Shown piece after piece: positions 45,021 to 55,908 of a stretch of DNA of 64,000 nucleotides. The DNA comes from Dactylis glomerata (lineage: Eukaryota > Streptophyta > Magnoliopsida > Poales > Poaceae), in assembly GCA_007115705.1 (NCBI GenBank), contig QXEO01000143.1, positions 5,625,434-5,689,433 of the forward strand, written 5' to 3'. Both the position numbers and the translations under genes were made by a program. Each line of letters begins with the position of its first letter. The stretch's first letter is position 1. The notes beneath the pieces were generated by a model. The model was not told where the DNA came from. It did no database searches and saw nothing but the letters and a program-made list of their open reading frames with translations.

Positions 45021-45990
45021 GACACGAGCATTTGACAGACTGCTCCGAGAGTTTTGCCCCTGTGGCGTCTTCGACCTTAGTGTCGCTCTGTTCTTGCCCC
45101 CGCTTCCAAATCCCCCTGCCGGCCTCTCTCCCCCTTGCTGCCGGTGGCCATGGTGGCCGGTAGTGGGTGGGAGAGGGGTCTGGGTTCTAGTAGCTGTAGG
45201 TTTCTTCCTTATTTTCTTCTCTCTGGCAAATAAATGGGCGGCCGGATCCAGATCCGTTACAGCTTTTCTTCCACCTTCTTTTGCTCTTGGCCATGGCTGC
45301 GACTTGGAAGGTTTGAGTGAGATCTGTGACAGATCCTATGCCGGCACCCTCTGGCCATGTCCATGGCGAGGCGTTGCTTCGGCAGTCATCGCTCCCACAG
45401 CTCTATCCCCCTTTCTATTCTTCAATAAGCTCGGTGATGTCCCAGCTCATGGCGGTCTTTCCCGTTCTTGCCATCGCGGTGGCGGAAGACAGGCGGAGAT
45501 GCCAGGATCTGGTGGCTATCGGGAAGTTGGCAAAGCTGCAGCTAGTCTTGTTGATGTTCATCAACGACAGCGCCTTCAAGCCGGCGTTATCTGTGAGTAC
45601 TCCTAGAGCGCATCCTCAGTAGCTCGTCTGCGACGGCGACATGCCGTCCAGCTGCTGACTCTGGTACCATCTCTTCTCCCTCCCGGCCGGCGAGCCAAAG
45701 GGGAGGGTCTTCAGATGCTCTGTCGCGGCGTTCAATGCTAGCCTGTTTCCAAGTGGTGTCGTCCCCGGAGATGGTGCAGGTGGTCGCGATGTTGAGCTCG
45801 TCTTCGTCGCCGGTGGAGAAAGATATGATGGCATTCTACTAGTTCTTCCTAGGGTCCTTTTTATAAAAGTTGAGGAGTGCAATGTAATTTTCTTTTATTG
45901 GGAGGTCCTCGTTGTAATTTGTAAGCCCACCGCTTTTGAGTAATGCAGCTTCCGGACCCTTCGGGGTCCTACCCGTGTTAAAAAAAAAAA
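45021..45990 (+). mobile_element. Poly(A)-tailed retroposon
   Basis: A 970-base insertion ending in a 12-base A-run (about 45979-45990), flanked by the 9-base direct repeat CATCTTGAA (45012-45020 and 45991-45999). Tail plus variable-length duplication is the signature of LINE-machinery insertion. The body is GC-rich, with a 196-codon frame (45016-45606) that has no recognised domain. It is a 5'-truncated LINE or a retroposed transcript. Confidence 0.8.
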
Positions 45991-46003
45991 CATCTTGAAT
46001 GTA

Positions 46004-46161
46004 CTCCCTCCGTTTACTAATAAAATGTTTTAGTTTTTTATAGATTCATCTAGTTTGATATGTATCTAGTCTATTTTTGATGTGTAGATTTATTTATTAT
46101 AAAATGTATCTTGTTCATTTTAAAATTATCCAAAACGTCTTATATTGATAGACGGAGGGAG
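46004..46161. mobile_element. Stowaway-type MITE
   Basis: 158 bp, CTCCCTCCGT to ACGGAGGGAG, perfect terminal inverted repeat flanked by TA (46002-46003, 46162-46163). AT-rich and non-coding. Confidence 0.9.
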
Positions 46162-46192
46162 TAACAAGCATAGGTCATTCGATTACATCATA

Positions 46193-46465
46193 CTCCCTCC
46201 GTTCCTTAATATAAGGTGTATAGTTTTCTTGCATGAATATTAACGCACAGGCTAAAAAGGCAAATTTTAATACTTTTAGATGTTAATACATATAGGTGAT
46301 CGATGTGAGAATAGTTGTAAAATAGGAAAATATCGATATCTTATCTCTCCTAATCATATTGACTTCTAAATTATATAAAAAAAATCCCACAATCTCGCCA
46401 TACACTTTATATTCTAGATTTTTTTCACAAAAAACTATGCACCTTATTTCAAGAAACAGAGGGAG
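46193..46465. mobile_element. Stowaway-type MITE, longer
   Basis: 273 bp from CTCCCTCCGTTCC to ACAGAGGGAG, flanked by TA (46191-46192, 46466-46467). Termini are imperfect inverted repeats (AATATAAGGTG left, CACCTTATTTC right). Confidence 0.85.
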
Positions 46466-46467
46466 TA

Positions 46468-47050
46468 GGAAAAACATAGAAAAGTGTCCAGAAGGTCTGC
46501 ATGGATGTTAATATTGCTATGTAAGACGGTGCAAAGGCATCCTGAGAAAAAATATTGTATAAATTGCAATTCTAGGGATCAAAGGACCCAGACAGAGAAT
46601 CCTCAGATTTCGTTCTTGCAAAGTTCCCCTGATCCATTGTGGCGCTAAGAAGCACCGGAAAGTTAAGGTCAACCACGATTTTGCAAGCTTGGAGAGCTCA
46701 AGATCAAAACAGAAATGGGTTGGCCTGAGATGTCATTGATTTAGGTAAGAATACCCTTTTCTCCGGAATCTCGTTCTTGGCATGCCGGTCACTGGGTATA
46801 TGCAAAAGCTAATCAGAAACTTGGACCAGTACCAATAAACTAGCATGATACACTATTTTAGCATCTCATGTGAAATAAGCCGACCATATGCAAAAGAACT
46901 AGCTTGGATCAAGAAAGAACTAGCTCGGATTATCCATAAACTAAGCAGTACCAAGTAGTTAACACAACATATAAGGTGCCAGTACTGAGATATTACATCT
47001 TTCCAGGTGAACCATCATTTTATTTAGGCAAATACTACTCGACTAGGTAA
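46468..47050. other. 3' flank of the thioredoxin gene
   Basis: No other gene. The part nearest 47050 is probably the thioredoxin 3' UTR. Confidence 0.5.
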
Positions 47051-48556
47051 TTACGCGGCTGCATGTAGCCCAAGCTTGGCCGTCAGTTCATCCTTGGAAG
47101 CTCCGACAACCCTGTCCTTAACATCTCCTTCCTTCATAAACAGGAATGTCGGCATGGCCTCAACACTGAATTGCTCAGCAATTGGCTGTTTGTCACATAG
47201 ACAGATCTTAGTTAGGAAAACAACTCCGGATTTACACAATGGTACTCTGTAAACAGCACCACAAGTTCTGTTACCTTCAGTTCATCAACATCGACCTTCA
47301 GAAAAGCAACATGTGGAAACTTCTTGGCTAGATCAGCGAAAACTGGAGCGATCATGCGGCATGGTGGGCACCATGTTGCAGTGAAGTCAATCACCACCTG
47401 TTAGGAGGAAACACAAGGTTAGCATGAACTAGACACAAAATTGTGCAAACCACTTCTTAATGATGCTGTTGAGGATTCAACAGCATAAAGGCCTACAGAG
47501 TTTCCAGACCAAGTTATAACTGCTGTCATCATTCGTTTCTGAACTTCAGGTCAAAGTTCCAGCCAAAGTAAGCCACAAATACGCATTACAATTTACAAAC
47601 TACGAAATAATCATCATGGGGAATATCATGTTTCAGGGCTGAATAATCCGTTCTCTTTACCATCTTTGGAGAAACTAACATGATCATTCATATCATACAT
47701 ACAAACTTGAAGAAACATTACGGTCTACACATAAAAAACTGGTATATTTTGTATCACTAGTTCACTACTCCCTCCGATCGGAAGAGAGTGTCGGTGACTT
47801 AGTACTAAGTTGTGCTAAATCATCCGACACTCTTTTCTGATCAGAGGGAGTACCAAATAGCAGAGGATAGTTTTCATCATACCGTCCGTAACTGTAATTA
47901 AATGGCTTAACAAGGCCCGATGAGACCGCCCAGAAAACTAAAGTACTGTCAGAGCCTTGGGTGACCTAAGGGGATACCCTGCGGCCAGAACTTAGATCCC
48001 TAGAGAACTCCATCCAGTATTCACTGGCTTGGCAAGGACCGATAACAAAAAGTCAGCAAGCCAAAGTTAGCGAATCTCGATCGGATAATTAAACTACTGG
48101 AACAGTGGTTTGCTGCAATTTCTACTAGGTCAGAATTTAGATCCCCGGCACAGGAAGAAGAAACGATAATATGCTCTCCGAATCACCAAACACAAACGCG
48201 TAAAATCCAACTTGATTAGCCATGAACTCGCCCTCAGGTGCCCGATAAATACACAAGAAACAGCTCTAGTTCACCAAACAACCTAGACCTAGGGTTTGGG
48301 CTCGGATGAACGACCAAACACGCGCGCGCTCCAGCAGAATCTGAAACACCACGCGCCTAAGGATCCCGCTCGCCGCTTTGCGGACCTAGAGAAGGGAGAA
48401 GAAGAAAGGAGATCGGGAGATTTATACCAGCTTCTTGGCAGTGTTGGCCTCCTCGATCTGGATGGTCCACTCCTCGAGGCTGCGGATCGCGATCACCTCA
48501 CACTGCGCCGTCGGAGTCGCCGTCGCCGTCGCCGTCGCCGCCGCCGCTGATGCCAT
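47051..48556 (-). CDS. Thioredoxin h with WCPPC active site
   Basis: Three exons, 128 residues: 48556-48428, 47397-47275 and 47185-47051 (TAA). All junctions are GT..AG, in phase 0. The protein reduces disulfides in target proteins in the cytosol using electrons from NADPH-thioredoxin reductase. Seen: an Ala/Thr-rich N-terminus coded by a GCC/GTC-rich repeat, VVIDFTATWCPPCRM with active cysteines Cys53 and Cys56, FLKVDVDELK, the cis-Pro segment EAMPTFLFMKEG, and ending GLHAAA. Length is normal for h-type. WCPPC instead of the common WCGPC is a known variant in some plant h-types. No transit peptide is evident. Intron 1 holds a MITE (47768-47850). Confidence 0.95.
47768..47850. mobile_element. 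Short Stowaway-type MITE in thioredoxin intron 1
   Basis: 83 bp, CTCCCTCCGATCGG to CAGAGGGAG, flanked by TA. The halves fold through GAGTGTCGG/CCGACACTC. Confidence 0.9.
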
Positions 48557-49229
48557 CTCTCCCTCCTCGGCAAGGACCGCTTATTTCTCACGCACTTGTT
48601 CTGTTCCGCCTCTGTCTCTCCGGGGTCGGCTCGTCTTATGAAAGATATTGTCCGATAGGGGAATCAGATTTTTGGGAAGGAGAGATTTAGTATGACGAAA
48701 ATACCCTTTTCTCCTCCTGGAAATAACGCTGCTGAGCTGTCCATCTTGGACGAACGGTTTACTGTCAGATAGGTGTGTCCAGCTGTGATCATTGACGTCC
48801 TGACCAAGCCACGTGAGCACTGATCCAAATTACTTGTCACAGATTCAATGAATCTAGACATATTTTAGGTACTCCTTCCGACTCATAATACTCTTCGCTA
48901 ATACGGATGTATCTATACATATTTTAGTGATAGATATATCCGTATTTGTAAAAAGATATAGATCGAATTAATTAAGTAACATTTTGCCTACATCTGAATA
49001 CCAAATTTACCCAAATTAATAGTTCTGACACGGTGCAGTGCCACTGCCACGTTCACAATTATACTAGACGGCCGGACGATGCGTCCAAGAGGAAAAAAGA
49101 TATGGCCTCATTCATAGAATTTGGTAGGATAAGTGTAAGATTTCTATTTTTAAAGGAATTTACACGGTAGCCGTGTTTGATTTATAGAATAGATCTAGAG
49201 GAAATCTAAAGAAACTTTTCCTTTGTAAC
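48557..49229. other. 5' flank of thioredoxin gene with decayed MITE
   Basis: Presumed thioredoxin promoter and leader. At 48872-48951 there is a degenerate Stowaway-like unit: CTCCTTCCGACTC after TA and an internal inverted pair CGGATGTATCTA/TAGATATATCCG. Confidence 0.45.
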
Positions 49230-49690
49230 TAGATTCCTGTAAAAAAATATGAGTTATTTTTACAAAAAGTACCATCTGTTTGAGTGTACTATTGAAAAAG
49301 AATATTTATAAAAAAAATTCTAAATGACCTCTGGATGCGCGGCAAGGCTTGCCAGGCGACACGTGGCACGTGCCGCCACAGCTTGAGGAGGCAGGCACCT
49401 ACCACCACAACCCTAGGAGGCAAGATGATGTGGCATCACCTGTGATGGAGCCTGCCGCCATAGCCCCAAAAGGTAGGCTGACATGGCGCCAGTCATGGTG
49501 GGGCCTGCTTCCACAGCTGAGGAGGCAGGCTGATGTGAAGCCTATGGCGACAGGTGCCTGACTCCTTAGACTGTGGAGGCACGTGCCACGTGTTGCCTGG
49601 CAGGCCTTGCCACCACTAAGAGGTGGTCTTTTTTTAGCAAATTTTTCAAAAGGTGCTCTATTTTCGCCTAAGCACGCTCTCTAGGTTAGT
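49230..49690. repeat. Long imperfect inverted repeat (foldback)
   Basis: The 41-base arms 49341-49381 and 49571-49611 match at 38 positions in inverted orientation and both contain ACACGTGGCACGTGCC. AT-rich flanks are also loosely inverted. Between the arms, units with CCACAGCTGAGGAGGCAGGC recur about 2-3 times. It is probably a foldback or MITE-like DNA element; no TSD was established. Confidence 0.7.
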
Positions 49691-49976
49691 TCAAAGTGTA
49701 GTACAACGAACTATCGATACACCGAAAACGAGTCAAAAGATGGATACATAAAATGAAGACATCGTGGATTACCCAAATTGGGACGACGATAGGACATTTC
49801 ACTTTCTTTCCCAATATTTCTGATCATGACTCAACCACTAGCAAAGGGGATTGCTTACTCCCAGCCGCGTTTTCGCTTATGCTTAGTCAAGTGAGGATTC
49901 CATTCGAAGTAATGTAACAGGGGCACCATCTTCAAAAGTTATAGGGATCCAAAGTTTTTCGATAAAGTCCCCATCC
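49691..49976. other. Spacer; no gene seen
   Basis: No coding or repeat structure recognised. Confidence 0.4.
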
Positions 49977-50437
49977 TTCAATATCATGAGGTTTGCGGCC
50001 GACAGGATTTTGCAGATGGCGATGGAGGCTTCTAGAGTTTGTGCCTCCTTTGGTGGTTCCCAAGCGATGGCGTGGTTTGGCTGCCACTATCCATGGCCAT
50101 AGGGCTGACTCCGCCGAGCTCTGTGGCAACCACGGCTAGAGCTCCTTCTACCTCCATCGGAGGATCTTTCCCGGCCTTGGCGTGGCCGTTCGAGCTTCTC
50201 CTCTCCCAAGTGTTATAGTCCCCGACGAGAGTTGGAGTGGCCATGCCTGCATTCGTCGCCAGCGTCAAGCAAGGACCTGATCATGTTTCTACAATATTTT
50301 TTTCAGGTGTTCTTTGTAATAATTCAGGGCCTAGTTGTATTTTCTTTATTGTGCAGGGTCCTATCTATATACGTTCACCCACCGCCGGTTTAATATAAAC
50401 TCTAGGTCGTTTGGGACATTTCCTAAAGAAAAAAAAA
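49977..50437 (+). mobile_element. Retroposon fragment with A-rich tail
   Basis: A segment ending CCTAAAGAAAAAAAAA, flanked by short CCATCC direct repeats (49971-49976, 50438-50443). The text TTTGTAATAATTCAGGGCC..TTTAATATAAACTC near the end resembles LINE 3' regions. The duplication is short, so the left end is uncertain. Confidence 0.45.
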
Positions 50438-50443
50438 CCATCC

Positions 50444-51001
50444 CTGCCACGGCAGAAAAATACGGCTGTTGTTTTTTCAAGAATGACGGGGTGATTACTC
50501 CCCACAATTTGTATTTTATACCCTCGATAAGTCTTGAATAACGGCTATGTTGACTGCCGCGGCAGCGAAATAACGGCTGTTTTGTGGAGCATGTGAGCTT
50601 CCATTGGCATCTAGAGTTCAAAGCTTAACAACCATCAGAATACATCCTACACTACACGTCTACACTACATGTTATCGGCGGATCCATGGCCTCAACTGGC
50701 CCGAGTCTGGCAAATCCTGTGCAAAATGCAAACAGACACAACAAATCATCTGGCAACATGATACATTCTGACTGAAACCCAGCAGCCACAGCTCTCCGCG
50801 ACAAGCAGAACTGCAACTCACAAAAACAGGGTGAAACAATGTAGTATTCAGGACCGTCGAGCAGCAACATATTTTCTAGTTTCTAGAATATCCCTGCATC
50901 ACGAGATGCACACAGACAAAATTTACGAGTACAAAGAACTTGCTGCTTCCGATTCCAAATTCCAAAAAAAAAATTTCAAATCTCGTCACAGCAAACTACT
51001 A
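50444..51001. other. Spacer; no gene seen
   Basis: No gene recognised. It contains two copies of a CTGCC(A/G)CGGCAG-like palindrome (about 50444-50456 and 50553-50566). Confidence 0.35.
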
Positions 51002-51081
51002 CTCCCTCCAATCGAAAATAAGTGTCAGAACTTAGCATAAACTTTGTACTAAGTTAATACAAAATCACAACACTCAGGGAG
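51002..51081. mobile_element. Short degenerate Stowaway-type MITE
   Basis: 80 bp, CTCCCTCCAATCG to CACTCAGGGAG, with TA on both sides, 32 bases from the lectin stop codon and so probably within its 3' UTR. Confidence 0.8.
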
Positions 51082-51112
51082 TAGTAACCAACTGCATTCC
51101 CGGAACAGTGCT

Positions 51113-53854
51113 TCAGAAGAGGTACTTGGAGAGGACGTACTTGGGAGCGGCACGCCGGTCCCCGAGCCAGTGCTGCATGTGCACGCCGATGGCGTCCAGG
51201 TGCAGCCCGCTCCGGCCGTGGAACCCGACCACCTTCCCCTCCGCCGTCGCCGGTGACGAGAAGTGAGTCCCGACCTCGTCCCCGAATGGCCCATACTTGC
51301 CCCGGTTGGTGATGAAGGTGATGGACCTCAGCGCACGCGGCCCTTCCTCCCTGTCGGTGTTGTAGTAGCCACGCACGCACGTCAGCACCTCCTGTGGGCT
51401 GTCCAGCTTCACCCTGTGGGTGATGTGGCCGCTGGTCCCGTGCCTCGCCGACCACACCGACTGGTCTCCCCTGTCGTACTGGATCTGTATCGAGCCGATG
51501 AACATGCCCCTGGTGACGTAGATCTGCTGCACGCCAGCGTACACGCCGTCGTCCCATGGCCGGCCTCCCTCCCCGCCCCAGGGCCCCGGTCCCATCGGCA
51601 CTGGCTCTTTCACCATGCTGTAAGGAACCTGCATAACCATTCAGAGTTTCAGACAATAGCTCTGTAGCTGATGTAAACTTCCGTGCATTGCGCAGACAAG
51701 AATTTTATCAGTTACCTCGTCATCGATATCACTTGGTCCTCGTGCTATCATCTCGTAGCTCGGCGATGGGCTCCTCCCGTTCGCTGGTCTGCTAGCTCTC
51801 TGAGATGCCACCTTGCCTTCCTGGACATGAACGCCAATGCCGTCGATGTACCAGCCCTCCCTGCCGTGGAACCCTACTATCCTTCCGTTGGTAAAACTGG
51901 TGGAGAAGTAGGTTCCGTATTCATCCCCGTACGGTCCATATCTCCTCTTGTTTGTGTGGAATGTGAGCGATCTGATAGCAGTTGGGCCCATGATAATTGT
52001 TGGACCGTAGTACCCAGTTATATGAGTCAAAACCTCTGATGGAAAATCAAATACAATCTGCAAAGCACAAGTGTTAGGCTATCACAATTCTCTACTTAAT
52101 CGTCCAGCAAAAGAATACTGAAGTTCACATTACCTTGTCAGGCGAGACTCCTCCACTGAATCCATGCTTGTTGCCCCATACCGCCTGCCCGTGTCGATCA
52201 TACAGTACTTTCATAGAAGTGACTCCAACCGCACGGGTCAAATTGATCTGCCACACACCGGTGTACGTGCCATCGTCGAAGATAGTGCCACCACTACCGC
52301 CCCAGGGACCGTGCGTCTCAGGGCTGTTCATAGCTGCTCTGTAAGAAGTAGGATACGAAACCATCTGCAAAGAGAAGTTCAGATTATAAAAACTGTATAG
52401 TTATCATAGATACAAAGAATGCATTGCAGAATGCAAATATGATAATGCTGGCTAGTTTATGACACCTTATTCAAGAGAGCTCCATCATTGTAGTCTGGAG
52501 ATGGATGTGAATACTGCTGCTTGGGGTAATTGCTAGTATAAACAGCATAGCTGTCACCTCGATCCCGCACTGCGAGGACCATGTCATGTTCAGGACCATC
52601 CTCAGCAGAACTATAACCATTTCTGCTGTATGCACTTGGGAGCCTTTGACTTTGAGGCGAGGCTGGATAACTTGAGGGAGTTGGAACATGAACTTGCTTC
52701 AGGTAAAAGCCAATTGAGTTGAGGTACGAGCCGGACCTTCCATGGAAACCAATAATTTTGCCACTGCTCAACGGAAGTGAGAAAGGTGTTCCGTCTTCAG
52801 TGCCATAAGGTCCATACTTAGAACGGTTGCTCTGAAATGTCAGTGACCTAATGATAATTGGACTCCCACAGACTGATCCGTAGTAGCCACTTACAGACAC
52901 AAGAATTTCTCCAGGAAAATCTAGCTTCACCTGCACATCATACACATAAAGTCTGAATAATTTTTTTCACAAATATGAAAACTAAAGAAGCACTACTCCA
53001 AAGTACGCTTGTGTTTTATAAACGTAGTTATCTAGGCAACATAAATGTGAGCTAGGAATATAAACTAAAAAATCATGTGCTAACATGTATCCTTCAACTT
53101 TATCAGATTTTCATATAAATGTTCATACTTGCTGGATCAAGGCCAATAATCATAGACAAATTCTTTACAGATTGAGAGTATACAAATGAATTTCTGGATG
53201 AATATGCTTTAACGAGGAATTAAGTAGACCAGACCTTATCTGTGTCAGACCCTTCCTCCGTACTGCCATGCGGCTTTGACCAGATCGACTTTCCTTTCAG
53301 GTCATACTCGATTCTTATTGAGTCGACAGCCGCACCATGGGTGATTACAATCTGGCGTATCGTTGAGTACACACTGTCATCCCAGGGGTATCCTCCTATC
53401 CCACCCCAAGGCCCAACGACTATGGGGCTCTTTGCATTGCTGCTCTTGAAGCTCTATTAGACATGGCCACGGAGCTTTTGTTAGAGCATGATCATGAAAT
53501 TCGAATAGTAGAAATTATAGGCCCATCAAGAAAATAAATCTGTTTATGCTTCATTGGCAGTAAAATCAAACTGATGTCACAGCATTCAGTTAGCAAGCTT
53601 TCCATGGACCAAAAAAGTATCAATGCGATGTGAGTTCAGTTATGGATCCAAAGAATTTTTAGGGGCCTACAACTCAACTTCCAAAAAGAAAAACCTCAGA
53701 TTTTAAAGAGCCACTATAATCCTTGACCAACACATTGCTGAAAAAAACTATTCATGTTACTATCTCATCTCTCTGTTGCTCACACACATATGAGGAATAT
53801 AAACCAACTAAATATGCCCATACAGGGTCATGAGCTGACAGAATACTGTACCAT
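51113..53854 (-). CDS. Triple-domain jacalin-related lectin
   Basis: Six coding exons, about 591 residues: 53854-53852 (ATG only), 53453-53235, 52930-52466, 52364-52134, 52057-51716 and 51628-51113 (TGA). All introns are phase 0 with GT..AG ends. There are three jacalin beta-prism domains: residues ~12-145, ~247-380 and ~435-575, each opening with GPWGG. The first two are split at the same place (DK before V/I KLDFP); the third is in one exon. The sugar-site motif GxxxD is present in domain 2 (GWYID) and domain 3 (GLHLD) but is GSYLN in domain 1. The protein should bind mannose/glucose-type glycans in the cytosol or nucleus (no signal peptide); grass relatives are stress and defence linked. 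The one-codon first exon is the least certain part. Confidence 0.87.
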
Positions 53855-55908
53855 CTTTTCGTCGTGCCAATAGGCTCACACAGGAGAGAAGAGTTAAGGT
53901 TGTGCCTCCTACTACCGCCTGTCTGCTGCTACGTTCTCTGCTTCTTAACACACCAAGAAATAATGACCTGCCAATTTATAGGATCTCGGAAACAAGAAGG
54001 CCGCAAGGGACGTCGCAAGCAGGCAGCCGCGTTAACGGCTGGGGAGACCTGAAAGCAACCGAAGGGAACTCGATTCTCTGGCCTGCTGGAGCCAATTCAC
54101 GCAAAATGGAAAACAGCGCAATCTTTTCCCAATCTGTCATATTCTGGCTTTTGCTCATCTCATGTGTCTCGCAGACTTTGGCGATGGAGAATTAAAGAAG
54201 CACGGGCTTCTTTTTCTTTCAGTTATTCTCTTACAAAATGTCACCCCCCATAGTCGTGCAGAATAATATTTTGATGTGTGTGGACGGCTGAACTCGGCTA
54301 GTGGGTGGACTGAAGTCACTTGAAGAGCTGGGGGCAAGAACCATTTCCTGAAGTTTTATTGACAGGCATTTTCAGGCATTACCTTTGCAGGATTCCCTAT
54401 TCTAATTCCCGGACGAGCATTTGCTGGTTACGCATGCTTTTGATCGTTTTCTAGTTTCTAGCAACAGGAGATCAAATAGGAGATCTTCACCACGTTTTTC
54501 ACAGTCTCAAACTGCACGTGAAACGAGCGAACGGATTTCCTAGATCCCTAATTTCGTAATGTTGTAGTAGCACGACACCGAGAGTGTTTAATGTCATCTT
54601 CGATCCAGATGCTTGCAAAGTTGCAAGAGAATACGAATTCTGGGAGCGATTGTTACCTTGGTGAACTGGAAGGCATCCGACTCTCACCGCACGGCTTTTC
54701 CGCGGGGGAGTCCTGGCCGTGAATCGAGGGTGGGCGTGCTCCAGGCGTGGCCGGCCAAGTTGGGGTTGCGCCGGCCGCGTCGCCGTCAGCCCCAGGCATC
54801 AAACTGGCGGCGCAGGGTACGCGGCCTTCGGTTTTGCGGCTGGGATGGGAGGCTCGCCGCATATTGCCCCTTCGACGGCGTATCGAGGTCGGAGCATGCC
54901 CGTCCGTGCGATGCCTCTGTTACCGGCACCGGGTGCGTGGTGGTGTGTCTCTCTTTCCGGCGACGTGGAACTTTTCCCCTCTTCTCCGACTCATGGAAGA
55001 ACATGGCATAAACTAGCCGGAAACCACAAATGTAGCCTAGCTACAAATTTTAAGCTCGAAATACTTTATTTTTGGGCTGTGCAAAAATAGAAAATCTGAC
55101 ATCTATAGTAGTTGAACATTACAAAATTTCAAAAGCTCAAAATCTGTTAGCTTTTGTCATTTTTGTGCAGCCCCGAGTATAAGCTGTTTCGAGTTGAAAT
55201 TTGGCACATTGGTAAAACATAACATCTAGATATTTTGCAGATAATTTTGAAACTTTTACATTCTGATTTCAAATTAGACAAAAGAAACATGTAGCTCGGT
55301 CTACAAAAATCCACACCTTAGGCTAGCACCATTCTAGACAAGATACATTTTCTAAATTACAGGCATAAACTAGCATTAGCTTTTACCCAGAAAAAAAGGC
55401 ACTACCGCAGTCATGTATGCATAGCCACAATTTTTGTCCAGAGATTATTGAACTGGATGCACATAGCACTTTATTATGAGCGGTTCTCTCCCATCTAATA
55501 CAAGTGAAAGTAAACCATCCGTGTAAAGAATATCTGAGCACATCGTAGGCTAATTTGACATGTACAATCATATTACAGTACAGTACCAGCTGTGTGATTC
55601 ACCAAACACACTAGTGACACTAAAATTTTGGAGTTCTGGACATCTCTTCTTGGACACCTCCGTGCAAGGCAACCAGCAGCTAGAGGCTATGAGAGCATAC
55701 AACAAGGCAGCAGGACACTCGAAGAACGCAGTGAACTGCACCACTTCTGTAAGATTGTGCATACATGTGCATCTATCTGTCTGGAAGGAATGATGGTTAC
55801 TGGTTAGTACAAGGGATTCAAGAGGTGAGAAGCAATCGCAACAATAGTGGCAGTACTGGGCAGTCAAGTTGGCATGATCTTACCTGTGATCCATAACTTT
55901 TTGTATAT
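53855..55908. other. Lectin 5' flank and protease 3' flank
   Basis: Holds the presumed lectin leader and promoter (53855 to about 54200) and, near 55900, the protease 3' UTR. At 54640-55010 there is a GC-rich segment with overlapping open frames on both strands and no recognised domain. At 55030-55320 the ends TGTAGCCTAGCTACA and TGTAGCTCGGTCTACA suggest a decayed MITE. No gene can be supported. Confidence 0.4.
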
